64,000 bases of DNA. It comes from Anas platyrhynchos. Taxonomy: Eukaryota > Chordata > Aves > Anseriformes > Anatidae. Shown here piece after piece: positions 1 to 9,370 of this stretch; position 1 is the stretch's first letter; each line of letters starts with the position of its first letter. Both the position numbers and the translations under genes were made by a program. The notes below the pieces were generated by a model, which had not been told where the DNA came from, made no database searches, and worked only from the letters and a program-made list of their open reading frames with translations. The stretch lies in assembly GCF_047663525.1 (NCBI RefSeq), contig NC_092602.1, forward strand, positions 4,471,501-4,535,500. The letters are read 5' to 3'.

Positions 1-656
1 AGCCAAACAAACCAAAACATAACCCCCTCTAAACAAACAAACACCAACAGCCAAGCCACCTCTGAAGAAGAGGTGAAATGTCTTTGCAACAGGCATCTGC
101 TGTGGCTTGTCACGGTGAACATCAGAGACTTCCCCGCTCCTACTCCTTTTCCATGCCACCACGGGGCTGTGATGCCTTGTCCAGCTCTCAGCTCAGCGAA
201 AACTCAGCGGATTTTCAGGCAATAACAGCTTTTGGGAGAGGGGCCGTGGCTCACAAATGCTGCTGTCGTGAGTTTTTCAGGTGTTGGACAGTGAGCAGAA
301 ACTCTTTGCTTACTTCCAGATGCATTTCCATGAGAACATGCATCCCTTGAGAGAGGCTGTAAAGACTTCTGAAGGGGCAAGTCCAGTCTGGGGACAGGAA
401 TGTTTTATTTTCTCTCTGCTGTATTTCCTTGGAGGACTCCACCTGTGCTTCATCCTGTTAGATCTTGGTGAAAAACTTCAACCATTAAGATGCAGCTTGA
501 TTAATTGTTCATAGGGATAGTCCCTGTATGGTTTGTGTCTAAAATATATGTTCTGTACCTTCTCTATGTGTGGAATGAAAGCAACCCAGCAACAACTTTT
601 AGAAGCAGGAATTTTATCAAGTAATAGCAGCAATACAGTGAGCAATAACATACATT

Positions 657-674
657 AAAAAAAAAAAAAAAAAA
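657..674. repeat. poly(A) run, 18 nt
   Basis: Uninterrupted A homopolymer. No gene-like or LINE-like sequence precedes it, so it is not supported as a retrocopy tail. Avian CR1 elements also do not end in poly(A). Confidence 0.8.
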
Positions 675-1832
675 GTTTAAAGCTATTAGTCAATTTTAGC
701 TGCATGAAATTTTGGTGAGCCAGTTCTTCACTTCTGGTAATATCTTCTCCTAAGTGCAATAGAGTTGTGATTGCCTTCAACAGTCTCCATGTGTAGAAGA
801 TTGCTTCTTCAGGAAAGGATGTAATGGGCTTTTTAATATCTATTGTGTTGCACAGGCAAATAACTTGTGAAGGTTTGAACTGTCCCGACAGCTACGATCA
901 ACAATAAATGGGAAAACTCCACTCTGAACAAATATGTGCACTGTTGCACAAAGCAGCTCTGTCCTATTAATATTTCTTTGCTGATTTATCTTCTGATCCA
1001 GCCTGGATCTTAGGACCTACTGGTCACATGCCAACGGACAGGTCTCATTTGTTTCCTCACTGGAAGCTGAACTCTCTAATCCTTAAACAAAACATGAAGA
1101 AAAATCCTCTGGAAGCTGCCAAAGGCGTCACTGATGTAACTCAACATCAGTTTTGAATAGGAGGGAGGGGTAAGATGCTTCATGTCGAACAGCTCATGTT
1201 CTAGTCTCCAGAATTGGCTGCAGGACTCCCCTCTCCAGGGTCCTGTGTGCTCCAGTGCTCCTGTGCTGTACTGCAGCCGTGTGCCCCACAGCAGCCCAGA
1301 AGAGGCTTGTCAGTCTTCTCTGTGTGATGTGCAAATGAAATCTGAACCACAACTCATCCCTGGGACGTCCTGCTGGCAAAGACACACAGTTTGCCTGTGT
1401 TCAGAGAACCATCTCCTCCTGTCCAGCTCATACCAACTGGTCTCTAACAGTGTTTTGGAGGAAGCACAGCTCTTGCTCAACTCTTGTAACACGGTTGGTT
1501 GAGCCAGCCCTCTAATCCATCCGTTCCTTGGGGCTGAAGTCACTTCTGCCTGATAAATCTCCCTGGGCTTTTTCCTTCCTGCTACTGGACAAAACTAAAG
1601 AAAATGATAACCAAGTGCATCCAGAAAAGTACATGATCAGGCATTTGGTTACCAAGCTGGAGTCATAAAAGAGCAAGGCACTTGAATTTGGGTTTGCTTT
1701 TGTTACTTGCTCATGTCCCAGGAGTGATCACAAGGTAACATCCTCTACTCCAAACACCACCTCTCAGCAGAAGAACCAAGATTTGTCTTCTTTTCTATGC
1801 AGTAGGAACACAGAATTTGTTCTCTGGAATCC

Positions 1833-1858
1833 TTTTTTTTTTTTTTTTTTTTTTTTTT
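1833..1858. repeat. poly(T) run, 26 nt
   Basis: Uninterrupted T homopolymer in otherwise unique sequence. It is one of several long T runs on this strand (others at 4537, 5644, 17660, 23831 and 35847). Confidence 0.8.
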
Positions 1859-3884
1859 CTGTTTTGTCTCATACTGTATTTTAAGAAAATATGGTCACAC
1901 TCTTGTTTTCCTCTCTGCTTGGAAAGTTGAAGTTGAAGCTTTCACTGGACATCTGTCCTCAGAAATGCCTCATACATTTTGAGCCCTTTCCAGTAAAATA
2001 TGCATTATATATCATAGGAAGTTTGGGTTATATAAGAATGCCAGTGACCTGATAACAGTGGCAGTGCACTAGTTTTTCATGACTACCACCTGGGACACAC
2101 CATTTACGCAGATGACTGACGTCGCAACACAGGGTTTATGCAATAAACACTTTCCTCCTGCCATGTAAATGGTGCTCATTTGGGAAATGTCACCTCTGCT
2201 ATTTAAAGCATTTTTTTTTTGATCACTGCATTATTCTTAAGCTTGTCACCATACTTTGTAAATCACATAAGAGGAGTTTATTATACAAACATATATATAT
2301 ATATCATTTTTTTTCTTTTTTAACTTTACAGTTTCCAGATCATCCCTGGCTGTATGTACAAATTAGACCCAACACATCTCCAGGGATGAGACAGATATGG
2401 GAATGGGGGTGTTGTGCTCTCTGCAGCCACCCTCTCCTCCCCAAAAAAACTGTCACTCGGGGTCCCTCTCACTGTGTATCGCTGCCTCCTCTTCATCTCT
2501 GGTGATGTTGAGTCAGATCCTTTTCTCCCTGCTTGGCCATGCCTGATGGCACAGAAGTCTGTTGCACAGCAGACCTGAGGAGTGCTGTGCAGAGAGGTGT
2601 CAGGATTGTGCACTTAACCAGTCCCTCACTGAGGCATGTCTCTGATTTCCTCCATCCTGGTGAAACTCATGCTACCCTGGGTCAAAATCCACCCCTGCAG
2701 AGGGCAAGTCTTGCTCACTCCTGGAGGAGAGCTGCATGATGGCTCGTGGAGCCAGCTGCCAGATCTGTGCTCTCGCCTGGATGCTTGAGACTGTCTCTTG
2801 TTTACATTAATTACTGCTTCCAGGGAGCACAGACCTCTGCTGGGTGCCATCCCATAGGCATCACCTATTCCTTAGGTTCTTCAAAGTGTGGCCTCTCACA
2901 TTCTTTTTGCCTCTGTGTGGCTGCTTCTGAAGGTGAAGATGAGCAGCCTTGTGCTTATAGTTACTGTCCCTAAGCCTTGAACAAAGAGGCAGTCACAACC
3001 TCTTGAAAGCCAAGTCTGGCCCATGGAGATATTCCAGATGTTGAAGCAGGTCTTTTTGTAAGTGAAAGAAATCTCACTGGAAGTTTTTGGGTGAACTGAT
3101 TAGAGCAGGATTAGATGATGAGTAGCTCTTGCAGTAACACTGATGCCAGCTCCATGTGCTGTGATGGAGCTCAGCTCCCATGCTCCAGCCCGTTCCTCAA
3201 TATTGTGGTGGATTATTCTCCCTGGGTGAGTTACAGAACAAAACCATTGTAACAAATGAATATTAGCAATTGTTAAAGAACACAGCTGATAAGAATTATT
3301 TTGAAACTTTTATCTCAAAGGTCTACAAACCCAATCCCAGGTGAACTAAACAAGCATATTATACTATGCTCTGTGCAGTAAAGCAAAATAAAAACCTGCA
3401 AAAGAATTTCTAATTTAGAAATGTAGAAATGATGAATTAGAAGGAAATTTCAGAACTATGAAGAAAATAACATATTTCCAGAGAAAGGTATTAATTTTGA
3501 TGTACTTTCCACTGAAATCAGTCTGTTTTACAAATAAAGTTTTCATGAAAATGGTGTTTTTACTCAAAGATATAAAGAAAGAAATCCTTTGCCATCTCTA
3601 AATCATACTCTGCTCTCCAAAGTGGCAGTCTTCTGAGCTGGCCCAAATGGAGGTCCGGAGATGCCATATGGCAGAGTCCATGAAGTATGTGGGAACCTGT
3701 AAAGTGTGTTGTTTTTTTCATGTGTTGGACGTGTTCATTCATTTACAAAGCTTGTGATATAATGATATATCCTCTATTCCATTTTAGTTCCAAAGATACA
3801 CTCTCAGCACAATGGCACTACAAATTCTCCTCTAATTCACCACCAACTCTCAAATACAAGATTTATTCATATAATATATGACTA

Positions 3885-4768
3885 AAAAGAATAGAAAAAG
3901 GCCTTCTGGTCCATCTTCTGTTAAAGGGCAAGATCAATTCCCTTGGGTCATTCCTAATTTTTTTTTTTTTTAAAATTCTGATCATTATATCCGTTAGTGA
4001 TAAGGATTCTCTGACTTGTCCAGATACTTTTGTCTCCCTATACCAGCCAGGCAGATGCATTTTCCTAATGTCTGATCTTAAAAGGTGCCATGTAATCCCA
4101 TGGTTTCTTGTCTCCACCACTGTGTGGGACAGAATTTGTTTTCCTTTTTTTCACAAAGATTTCTGTGTCTCCTCCTAGTCTTGTCTTCTCTCTTGCCTAA
4201 CCCTTTCAGTCTTGCCTGATGGGACCAGTTTTCCCTGATCCCTCACCTTGCTTGTTACTTTCTTTTGAACTCCCTGCAACTGATCCTCTGTTTTTACAAA
4301 ACACTGTGCTGACAATTAGAAAAATAGTATTCCAGGTGGTACCTTAATGGGAAAAGAGTGAAGAAGGTATCTTTTTTTACAAGTGATAATCCTGTGCATG
4401 ACACCAGAATGAAAAAAGGCTTTTTTTTTCCTTCCCTGTGCTGCTTTATCTTGTTGACTTTATTTTTCTTTGGGACACTTCTAAGCCCCTTGCCTGCTTG
4501 CATCTGAACCCTTGCACTTCTCCTTGCAGAACTCCATTTTTTTTTTTTTTTTTTTTTTTGCCTGTTTCTCTAATTCATGAAGATATTTGGAATTCTAATC
4601 CTGTCCTTCTGTGTACATGCGGTCTCTCAAAACTTGGCATTATCTAGGAAATGAAATAAGCCAGCTATTTCTTCCATCATCTGGGTCATTAATGAAAACA
4701 CCAAATTGTGCTGAAATCGAGAGGAACCCCTAGGGAACTCTATCCAGCACTGAGATTAATGAAACTTT
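3885..4768 (-). mobile_element. Old, highly diverged CR1 LINE fragment (antisense)
   Basis: Read on the minus strand, this is the 3' part of a CR1-superfamily LINE. On the plus strand the antisense landmarks of the family occur in the expected order. First comes TTTCCTAATGTCTG at about 4062. Next are a pyrimidine-rich block resembling the CTTCTCTCTAGGCTAAAC region at about 4170-4205 and GAACTCCCTGCAACTGATC at 4268. TATTCCAGGTGGTACC at about 4328 and TCATGAAGATATTTGGAATTC at about 4576 follow. Last are GGGTCATTAATGAAAACACC at about 4683 and a GGAACTC box at 4734. The element is interrupted by many substitutions, indels and homopolymer expansions (T runs at 3959 and 4537). It is far older than the CR1 pieces on the plus strand. 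No coding capacity remains. A solo LTR begins 50 bp downstream. Confidence 0.72.
4537..4559. repeat. poly(T) run, 23 nt, inside the old CR1
   Basis: Homopolymer expansion inside the antisense CR1 fragment. It is a slippage product rather than part of the CR1 consensus as I know it. Confidence 0.75.
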
Positions 4769-4818
4769 TTAATTAGAAGGGGTCTGCAATGCAGTAGGTA
4801 TAAGACTTTCTAGCCCGC

Positions 4819-5372
4819 TGTCCTGGCTTTGGCTAGGATAGAGTTAATTTTCCTCCTAGTAGCTGGTATGGTGCTGTGTTTTGGATTTAGGGTAAGAATA
4901 ATGTTGATAACACGCTGATGTTTTAATTGTTGCTGAGCAGTGCTTACACTAAGCCAAGGACTTTTCAGCTTCTCACTCTGTCCTGCCAGCGGGCAGGCTG
5001 GGGGTACAGCAGGAGCTGGGAGGGGACAGACCCAGGACAGCTGACCCAAGCTGGCCAAAGGGATATTCCACACCACAGGGCGTCATGCTGAACAATTAAT
5101 ATGGGTTGGCTGGGGTGGGGAGACCGGCTGCTTGGGGTTAGGCTGGGCATTGGTCAGTGGGTGGTGAGCAATTGCGTTGTGCATCACTTGCTTTGTACAC
5201 ACTACTGTAATTATTATTATTGTTATTATTTTCCTTCCTTTTCTTTTCTGTCCTAATAAACTGTTTTTATCTCAACCTACAGTTTTTTTTCTGATTCCCC
5301 TGTCCTGAGGGGCTGGGGGGGGAATCAAAATGCTGTGTGGTGCTGAGCTGCTGGCTGGGTTAAACCACAACA
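4819..5372 (+). mobile_element. Solo LTR, avian ERV-L-like, 554 bp
   Basis: The sequence begins TGTCCTGGCTTTGG and ends AACCACAACA, so it has the canonical TG...CA ends of a retroviral LTR. Internal family landmarks are GATAGAGTTAATTTTCCTCC near the 5' end, a GGGCAGGCTGGGGG stretch around 4991, a polyadenylation signal AATAAA at 5255-5260, and a CCTGAGGGGCTGGGG tract near 5304-5322 before the 3' end. No primer-binding site, polypurine tract or internal retroviral genes follow, so it is a solo LTR. I recognise the family from birds but cannot give its database name with certainty. It lies in sense orientation, just beyond an old antisense CR1. The LTR could supply a weak promoter or polyadenylation site, but nothing here shows that it does. 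Confidence 0.9.
5255..5260 (+). terminator. LTR polyadenylation signal AATAAA
   Basis: Canonical hexamer in the R region of the solo LTR, followed by T-rich sequence. It would direct 3' end formation of transcripts running in the plus direction. Confidence 0.6.
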
Positions 5373-5641
5373 CCCACTTTTAGGGTACTTTCAGTCTCAA
5401 GAGTTCTCCTAGGAGCACACACTCAGGAGTGCCTGACCAGCAGAGGTATTTTCCATGGATGATGCCTAGGCTTATCAGACAACAGGGGGGCACTATCCCA
5501 CCAGAGGCCTAGGCTGTGTCTGCTTTCTGAACACTTCTTAGACAATTTGTATTAAATTGCCATTCTTGAATTCTGGGTACAGGATGCCTCTGCAGATTAG
5601 GTTTTTCTTTAACACTCTGTAGTGCAGGCAGATTCAAAAAA

Positions 5642-5643
<2 letters not shown>

Positions 5644-5673
<30 letters not shown>
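5644..5673. repeat. poly(T) run, 30 nt
   Basis: Uninterrupted T homopolymer. No element is recognised next to it. Confidence 0.8.
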
Positions 5674-7256
5674 CTGAAGGTGTCCGTGGCTTGGACTCCT
5701 ACACGTGCTTATTGCAAGTGCTGCCTGTAGCTTTTCATGACAGCTAACAACATTTTGAAACAAGCCTTGTGCATGAGTCCTGACTGCCAGGCTAGTGTCC
5801 ATTTTAACACATCCTGTGTCTCAGAGGTGTCTTGCACAGTTGCCTTTCTGTCTCTTTGGCAGCTTCCTGATCTTTCTGTGTGGAGGATGTCACCCTTGCT
5901 CAGGATTTGGAAAACCTCTTCATTCTTGACTGATGGAATATGTTGATTGCAGTTACATCCATTTGGGAATTTTCTCGGGAATCCTCATTTTCCATGGTGG
6001 GTGCACAGACTGGAGAGCTCTGGCTCCTCTTGCATGGTTGAGGGTGGGACACGGCTGTCACCAGAACTAGAGCCTCCTTACCCCCAGTGATGGAATGAGA
6101 GTGAAGCAACGTAGATGTCACCCCTGCATCGTCCTTCAAGTGTACTGGGCTATCAATATCTCTGGTCCAGAGACTCTGCTACAACACAGCTGTGCAGGCT
6201 GTGGAGAGGGGAGCAGACATGCTCTGTGACCTCCCTTGCCCCCATGCCCTTGCTGTGTGCATGCTTGAGCCTGAACAAGAGTTTTCCCTTGGCAGCTTCA
6301 GGAAATTGCTCACCTGATTTTGTCCTCCCTCTCCAATGCAGATGGAGGTAACAGAGAGCCTGTCTGGCTTAAGCCTGTGTCTCCTAGGAGCAAGCTAATT
6401 TTCCTCCAATTTTCCTAATATTAGGCTGCAGGGTTCATCATAATTAAGTGACTGTGCTCACCGATAACTCCTGGAGTAGGATGCCTCTGTACAAGGTGAG
6501 ATACGTCAAGCCCAGAGAAACAAAGCACAGGCACTCTGTGATCAGAGAAGGTCTGGGTGATGCCACTAACGAGGCAGCACGTGTGCTGGGCAGCACTTGC
6601 AGGACACCTCTTTCATGGGCACTGTCAAGTTCTAATTGTACAAGTTAATTATCGAGTGTAGTCTTACATAAGGTTAACAGGAATGACAGACAATTAATAA
6701 CTGTCTGCATGCTAGGTCGTGGCTGTGATATCCTCTCACTGATGTTTCTGAGAGAGCACAATAATTTCTTGGTGCAAGTTCTATAGCACTGCAATAGGAA
6801 ACAAAATTTCTGAGTCACAAATGTAAGCAGCAGACATACCAATGGGCTTAACCATGGCAATAATCCTGTTAGAGTAGGGAAAATGCCCAGGTCTCCTTAG
6901 TAAATATTTTAAAGGGCTGAAAAGTTTAATTTGCAGTTAGTCTAGCCTGGGTTTATATTTCCACTAGTTCACAAATAACACTGTGCATACATGACCTCTG
7001 GGCCTCATCAATGAGTTGGGCAATTTTAAATTTAGCACTCAGTGAATAAGAGATGTAGGATGCCACTGCTCAGGATCTGTCCCCTGGCCCTTTCCCAGTG
7101 AAGTCTTGCTCTGCAGGATTAAGGTGGCTTTGGTGACTGGTTCTGAAAGACTGAGCAGAGCTCACAGTATTGCTGCACAGCTCCTGAGGAGGTGATGGTG
7201 ACCCTACAGCCACCACATTTGACAGAAGAGCCACCAACTGTGTGTAGGGTGTTCAT

Positions 7257-7330
7257 CTGGGAGGCAGAAGATCTGAATTCAGTCTCATCTTGGTCTCTGG
7301 GAGCTGAAACCCACGCCTCCTACCTCCCAG
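7257..7330. repeat. Imperfect inverted repeat, possible very old SINE-like or DNA element
   Basis: CTGGGAGGCAGAAGATC at 7257 onward is mirrored by CCTCCTACCTCCCAG ending at 7330. The arms are about 28 bp with roughly two-thirds pairing and a 17-bp loop. The arms resemble palindromic ancient repeats of amniotes in which a gggaggtggga-type arm faces its complement. That resemblance is from memory and is weak. Confidence 0.3.
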
Positions 7331-8039
7331 CATTTGTCTGATGGGAAAAGCCAGCCTTAATCCCCTTTCCTCCCAGGACAAGAAAGATATTGAACGTGTT
7401 TCAGTACATGTTCTGATATACATCCTGAGATAGATCAGCCCTGTCAGGTTGGCAGCTTTCAGTGATGTCCTCCTGGAGCATCTTGAAATAGCGCAGCACC
7501 CAGCCATCCCCATATGAAAGGGAGAGGCAAAAGGAGGGGAGCTGGGCTCAGGTGAGGAAAGCAGCCAGACTACAGCTCAGCTCCCGTACGTACACAAAGG
7601 CACTTGTGCACTACAACAGGGCCAGGGCCCAGACTGGTATCATTTAGCAAGATTTGCTGTGCTGGGTGGTGCTGGAAAGCAGATTGCCCTTGCAAGACAG
7701 GGGGCTCCCTGGACGCATCTGTCAGCAGAGCCTAGGCTGACGTAGGGGGATGGACGCCCATTCCAGACAAATAAAACAGGAAGAAAAGGAAGGGGCTTTC
7801 CTTGGACTGCACCCATCCCTTGTTGCAGCAAGGCTCTTCCCCAGCACACATACGATGTCATGCTGGGCTTGATCTGGAGCAGTCTCCAGGCACCAGCCTG
7901 CCCTTGGGACACCACTACCAGTGGCTCTGTCACTCCTCTGCTACCTCTGTTAATTGGCTTTATCCAGCCCTCTCCAGCCCTTTTCTTCCCGGTGATTGGC
8001 AGAGAACAGAAAGGCAAAGCTGACTGAAGCTGACAAGAT

Positions 8040-8460
8040 TTCTTCTATGAAAAAAAAAATAAAAAGGGAGAAAGAGAAAAGCTGAAAAGCTTGCATTGGT
8101 TCCATCAAAGACTTTTATTAAAGCCACATGGGGAAAGAGCTGCCCTGTCAGACAGCTTTCTGTATTGAGAAAACATGAAAGAAACCAACGGCTATAATCA
8201 GCTCAAGATATTTATTGCATTTTTGACCCTGATGTGGTTGTGTGCTGCTTGAGATTTCTTTGAAGGTGTTGCAGGTTTATTGATTGTGAAAAATGTCAAT
8301 GTGTCACATGCCCAATTAACTTGGCACTTCTTGCAATCAATATCCTAATTGCATTCTCTTTAGAGAGGCCTTTAATTTAATTAACCCCCCTCTGCCCCCC
8401 TCCCCCCCTTGTTTTCCCAGCTAACAAGTTTTAATAAATAGTTGATCTGGGGCCTGCGTT
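8040..8460. promoter_or_regulatory. Candidate conserved non-coding element
   Basis: An AT-rich, repeat-free block with many homeodomain-type cores, including TTAATTTAATTAA at about 8371-8383 followed directly by three C runs (8385-8390, 8395-8400 and 8402-8408). It also has ATTAACTTGG and GCAATCAATATCC. This composition is typical of developmental enhancers, but single-sequence inspection cannot show conservation. No open frame of note begins inside it. Confidence 0.3.
8385..8408 (-). other. Three long C runs: G-quadruplex / i-motif candidate
   Basis: C6-TCTG-C6-T-C7 on the plus strand gives three G runs of 6, 6 and 7 on the minus strand. The runs are long enough to be split into four G3 tracts. 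It sits immediately beside an AT-rich homeodomain-like site. Confidence 0.45.
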
Positions 8461-8889
8461 GTTTGTAATGGAGGAGATGAAGGAGGGTGGTTTTCTTATA
8501 GAGTTGCAACACCCATTTCCAAGGGCCTCTAAAATTCTTTATCTGCTTGCCAGGAACACCAAGCCCAAGGGAGCAGGTGCTGAAGGTGCCTTTCTATTGT
8601 TCATTAGTTCCCTTGTCCCTGCGTCTTCTTGGGCACCAGGAGATTGAACCCTTCTTAGCAGGAAAGAGACATGAGAATGAAGCTGACACTAAAGTCACTA
8701 ACATGCTGCCTTGTGAAGGTCATGTTGGAAATGAAAGACTTGGGACAGTTTTTTTTTTGTTCCCCTTCCTCCCCCCCCCCCCAAGACAAGGAAGCTTCAT
8801 AGGGTTGTTAGTGGGCTGCCAATGCCAAGAGTTAATCTGGGTCTTTTCGACCTGGCTTTGTTTTTATTTGTACTTAACAAACGAATATG
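8461..8889. other. Non-coding DNA, no gene seen
   Basis: Two overlapping plus frames (62 and 124 codons) cross this stretch but share no recognisable motif and include translated homopolymer. A T run is followed by a 12-nt C run at 8771-8782. Confidence 0.45.
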
Positions 8890-9370
8890 ACATGATTAAC
8901 TTGGGTTTAAAAACTGGCTAACTGCTAGATCTCAGAATATAATTGTTGGTGATACATCAGCCTTCAGTGCAGCCATTTCTAATTGGGTCCCACAGGTACC
9001 TCCCCTGGACTCCTTGCTATTCTGTATCTTTAGCAATGATCTGGAAGAAAGCAGAAAATCGTTACTGATAAAGTTTGAAGATGACACTGAGAGACTGCTG
9101 AAGCAGTAAATAATGACAAGAGTGGGGTAATCAGGTGGTGTTGTTTATATCACTTAGTAAATTGGATGTGATAAAACAGCCCCTGGTTTAATGCAGCTAA
9201 ATGCCAGGCCATAAATGTGGGAACCAGAAATACACGTTACACGTTCAGGATGGGAGAGAGGATGCGGTGAGAGCAGTGTCTCTGGAAAGACAGAGAGCTT
9301 GTGGTGGAAATCTATCAGAATTACAAGCTTCTCATTTGCTGCCATGATTAAGGCTGGACATGCAATACAT
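8890..9370 (+). mobile_element. Old CR1 LINE fragment, reverse transcriptase C-terminal part (sense)
   Basis: Translating across small frame breaks gives recognisable CR1 reverse transcriptase blocks. A WLT-R-S-Q motif at about 8911 is followed by NWVPQVP at about 8978, which corresponds to the family's SGVPQGS block. FSNDLEES at about 9030 corresponds to FINDLDE. KFEDDT at 9071-9088 is the family's F-A-D-D-T catalytic box, with both aspartates kept but alanine replaced by glutamate. Beyond that lies sequence matching the post-RT region up to about 9370. Stops and indels leave it non-functional. Its divergence puts it between the old antisense CR1s and the young CR1 tails. Confidence 0.75.

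Larger units (their letters stand above)
1..3884. other. Non-coding DNA, no gene seen
   Basis: I see no supported gene here. The first 50 bases are a degenerate CAAA-rich simple repeat. There is an 18-nt poly(A) run at 657-674, a 26-nt poly(T) run at 1833-1858 and a short (AT)7 at 2291-2304. The stretch 1960-2310 is AT-rich and unique-looking, with a CRE-like TGACGTCG at 2117-2124, but nothing else marks it as functional. The reading frames are at most 106 codons and match nothing I know. 3040-3560 is AT-rich and featureless. Confidence 0.5.
4814..5377 (+). repeat. 5-bp target-site duplication flanking the solo LTR
   Basis: CCCGC at 4814-4818 and CCCAC at 5373-5377 flank the LTR exactly. The single difference is G to A within a CpG, the commonest germline mutation. 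Five-base duplications are usual for ERV-L-type integrases. This supports the LTR boundaries and formation of the solo LTR in place by recombination between its two LTRs. Confidence 0.7.
5378..8039. other. Non-coding DNA, no gene seen
   Basis: Nothing coding is supported. A 30-nt poly(T) run lies at 5644-5673 and an imperfect palindrome at 7257-7330 is listed separately. The 125-codon minus frame at 7640-8017 lies in moderately GC-rich DNA, has no recognisable domain, and overlaps open plus frames, which fits chance. 6610-7070 is AT-rich unique sequence. Confidence 0.5.
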
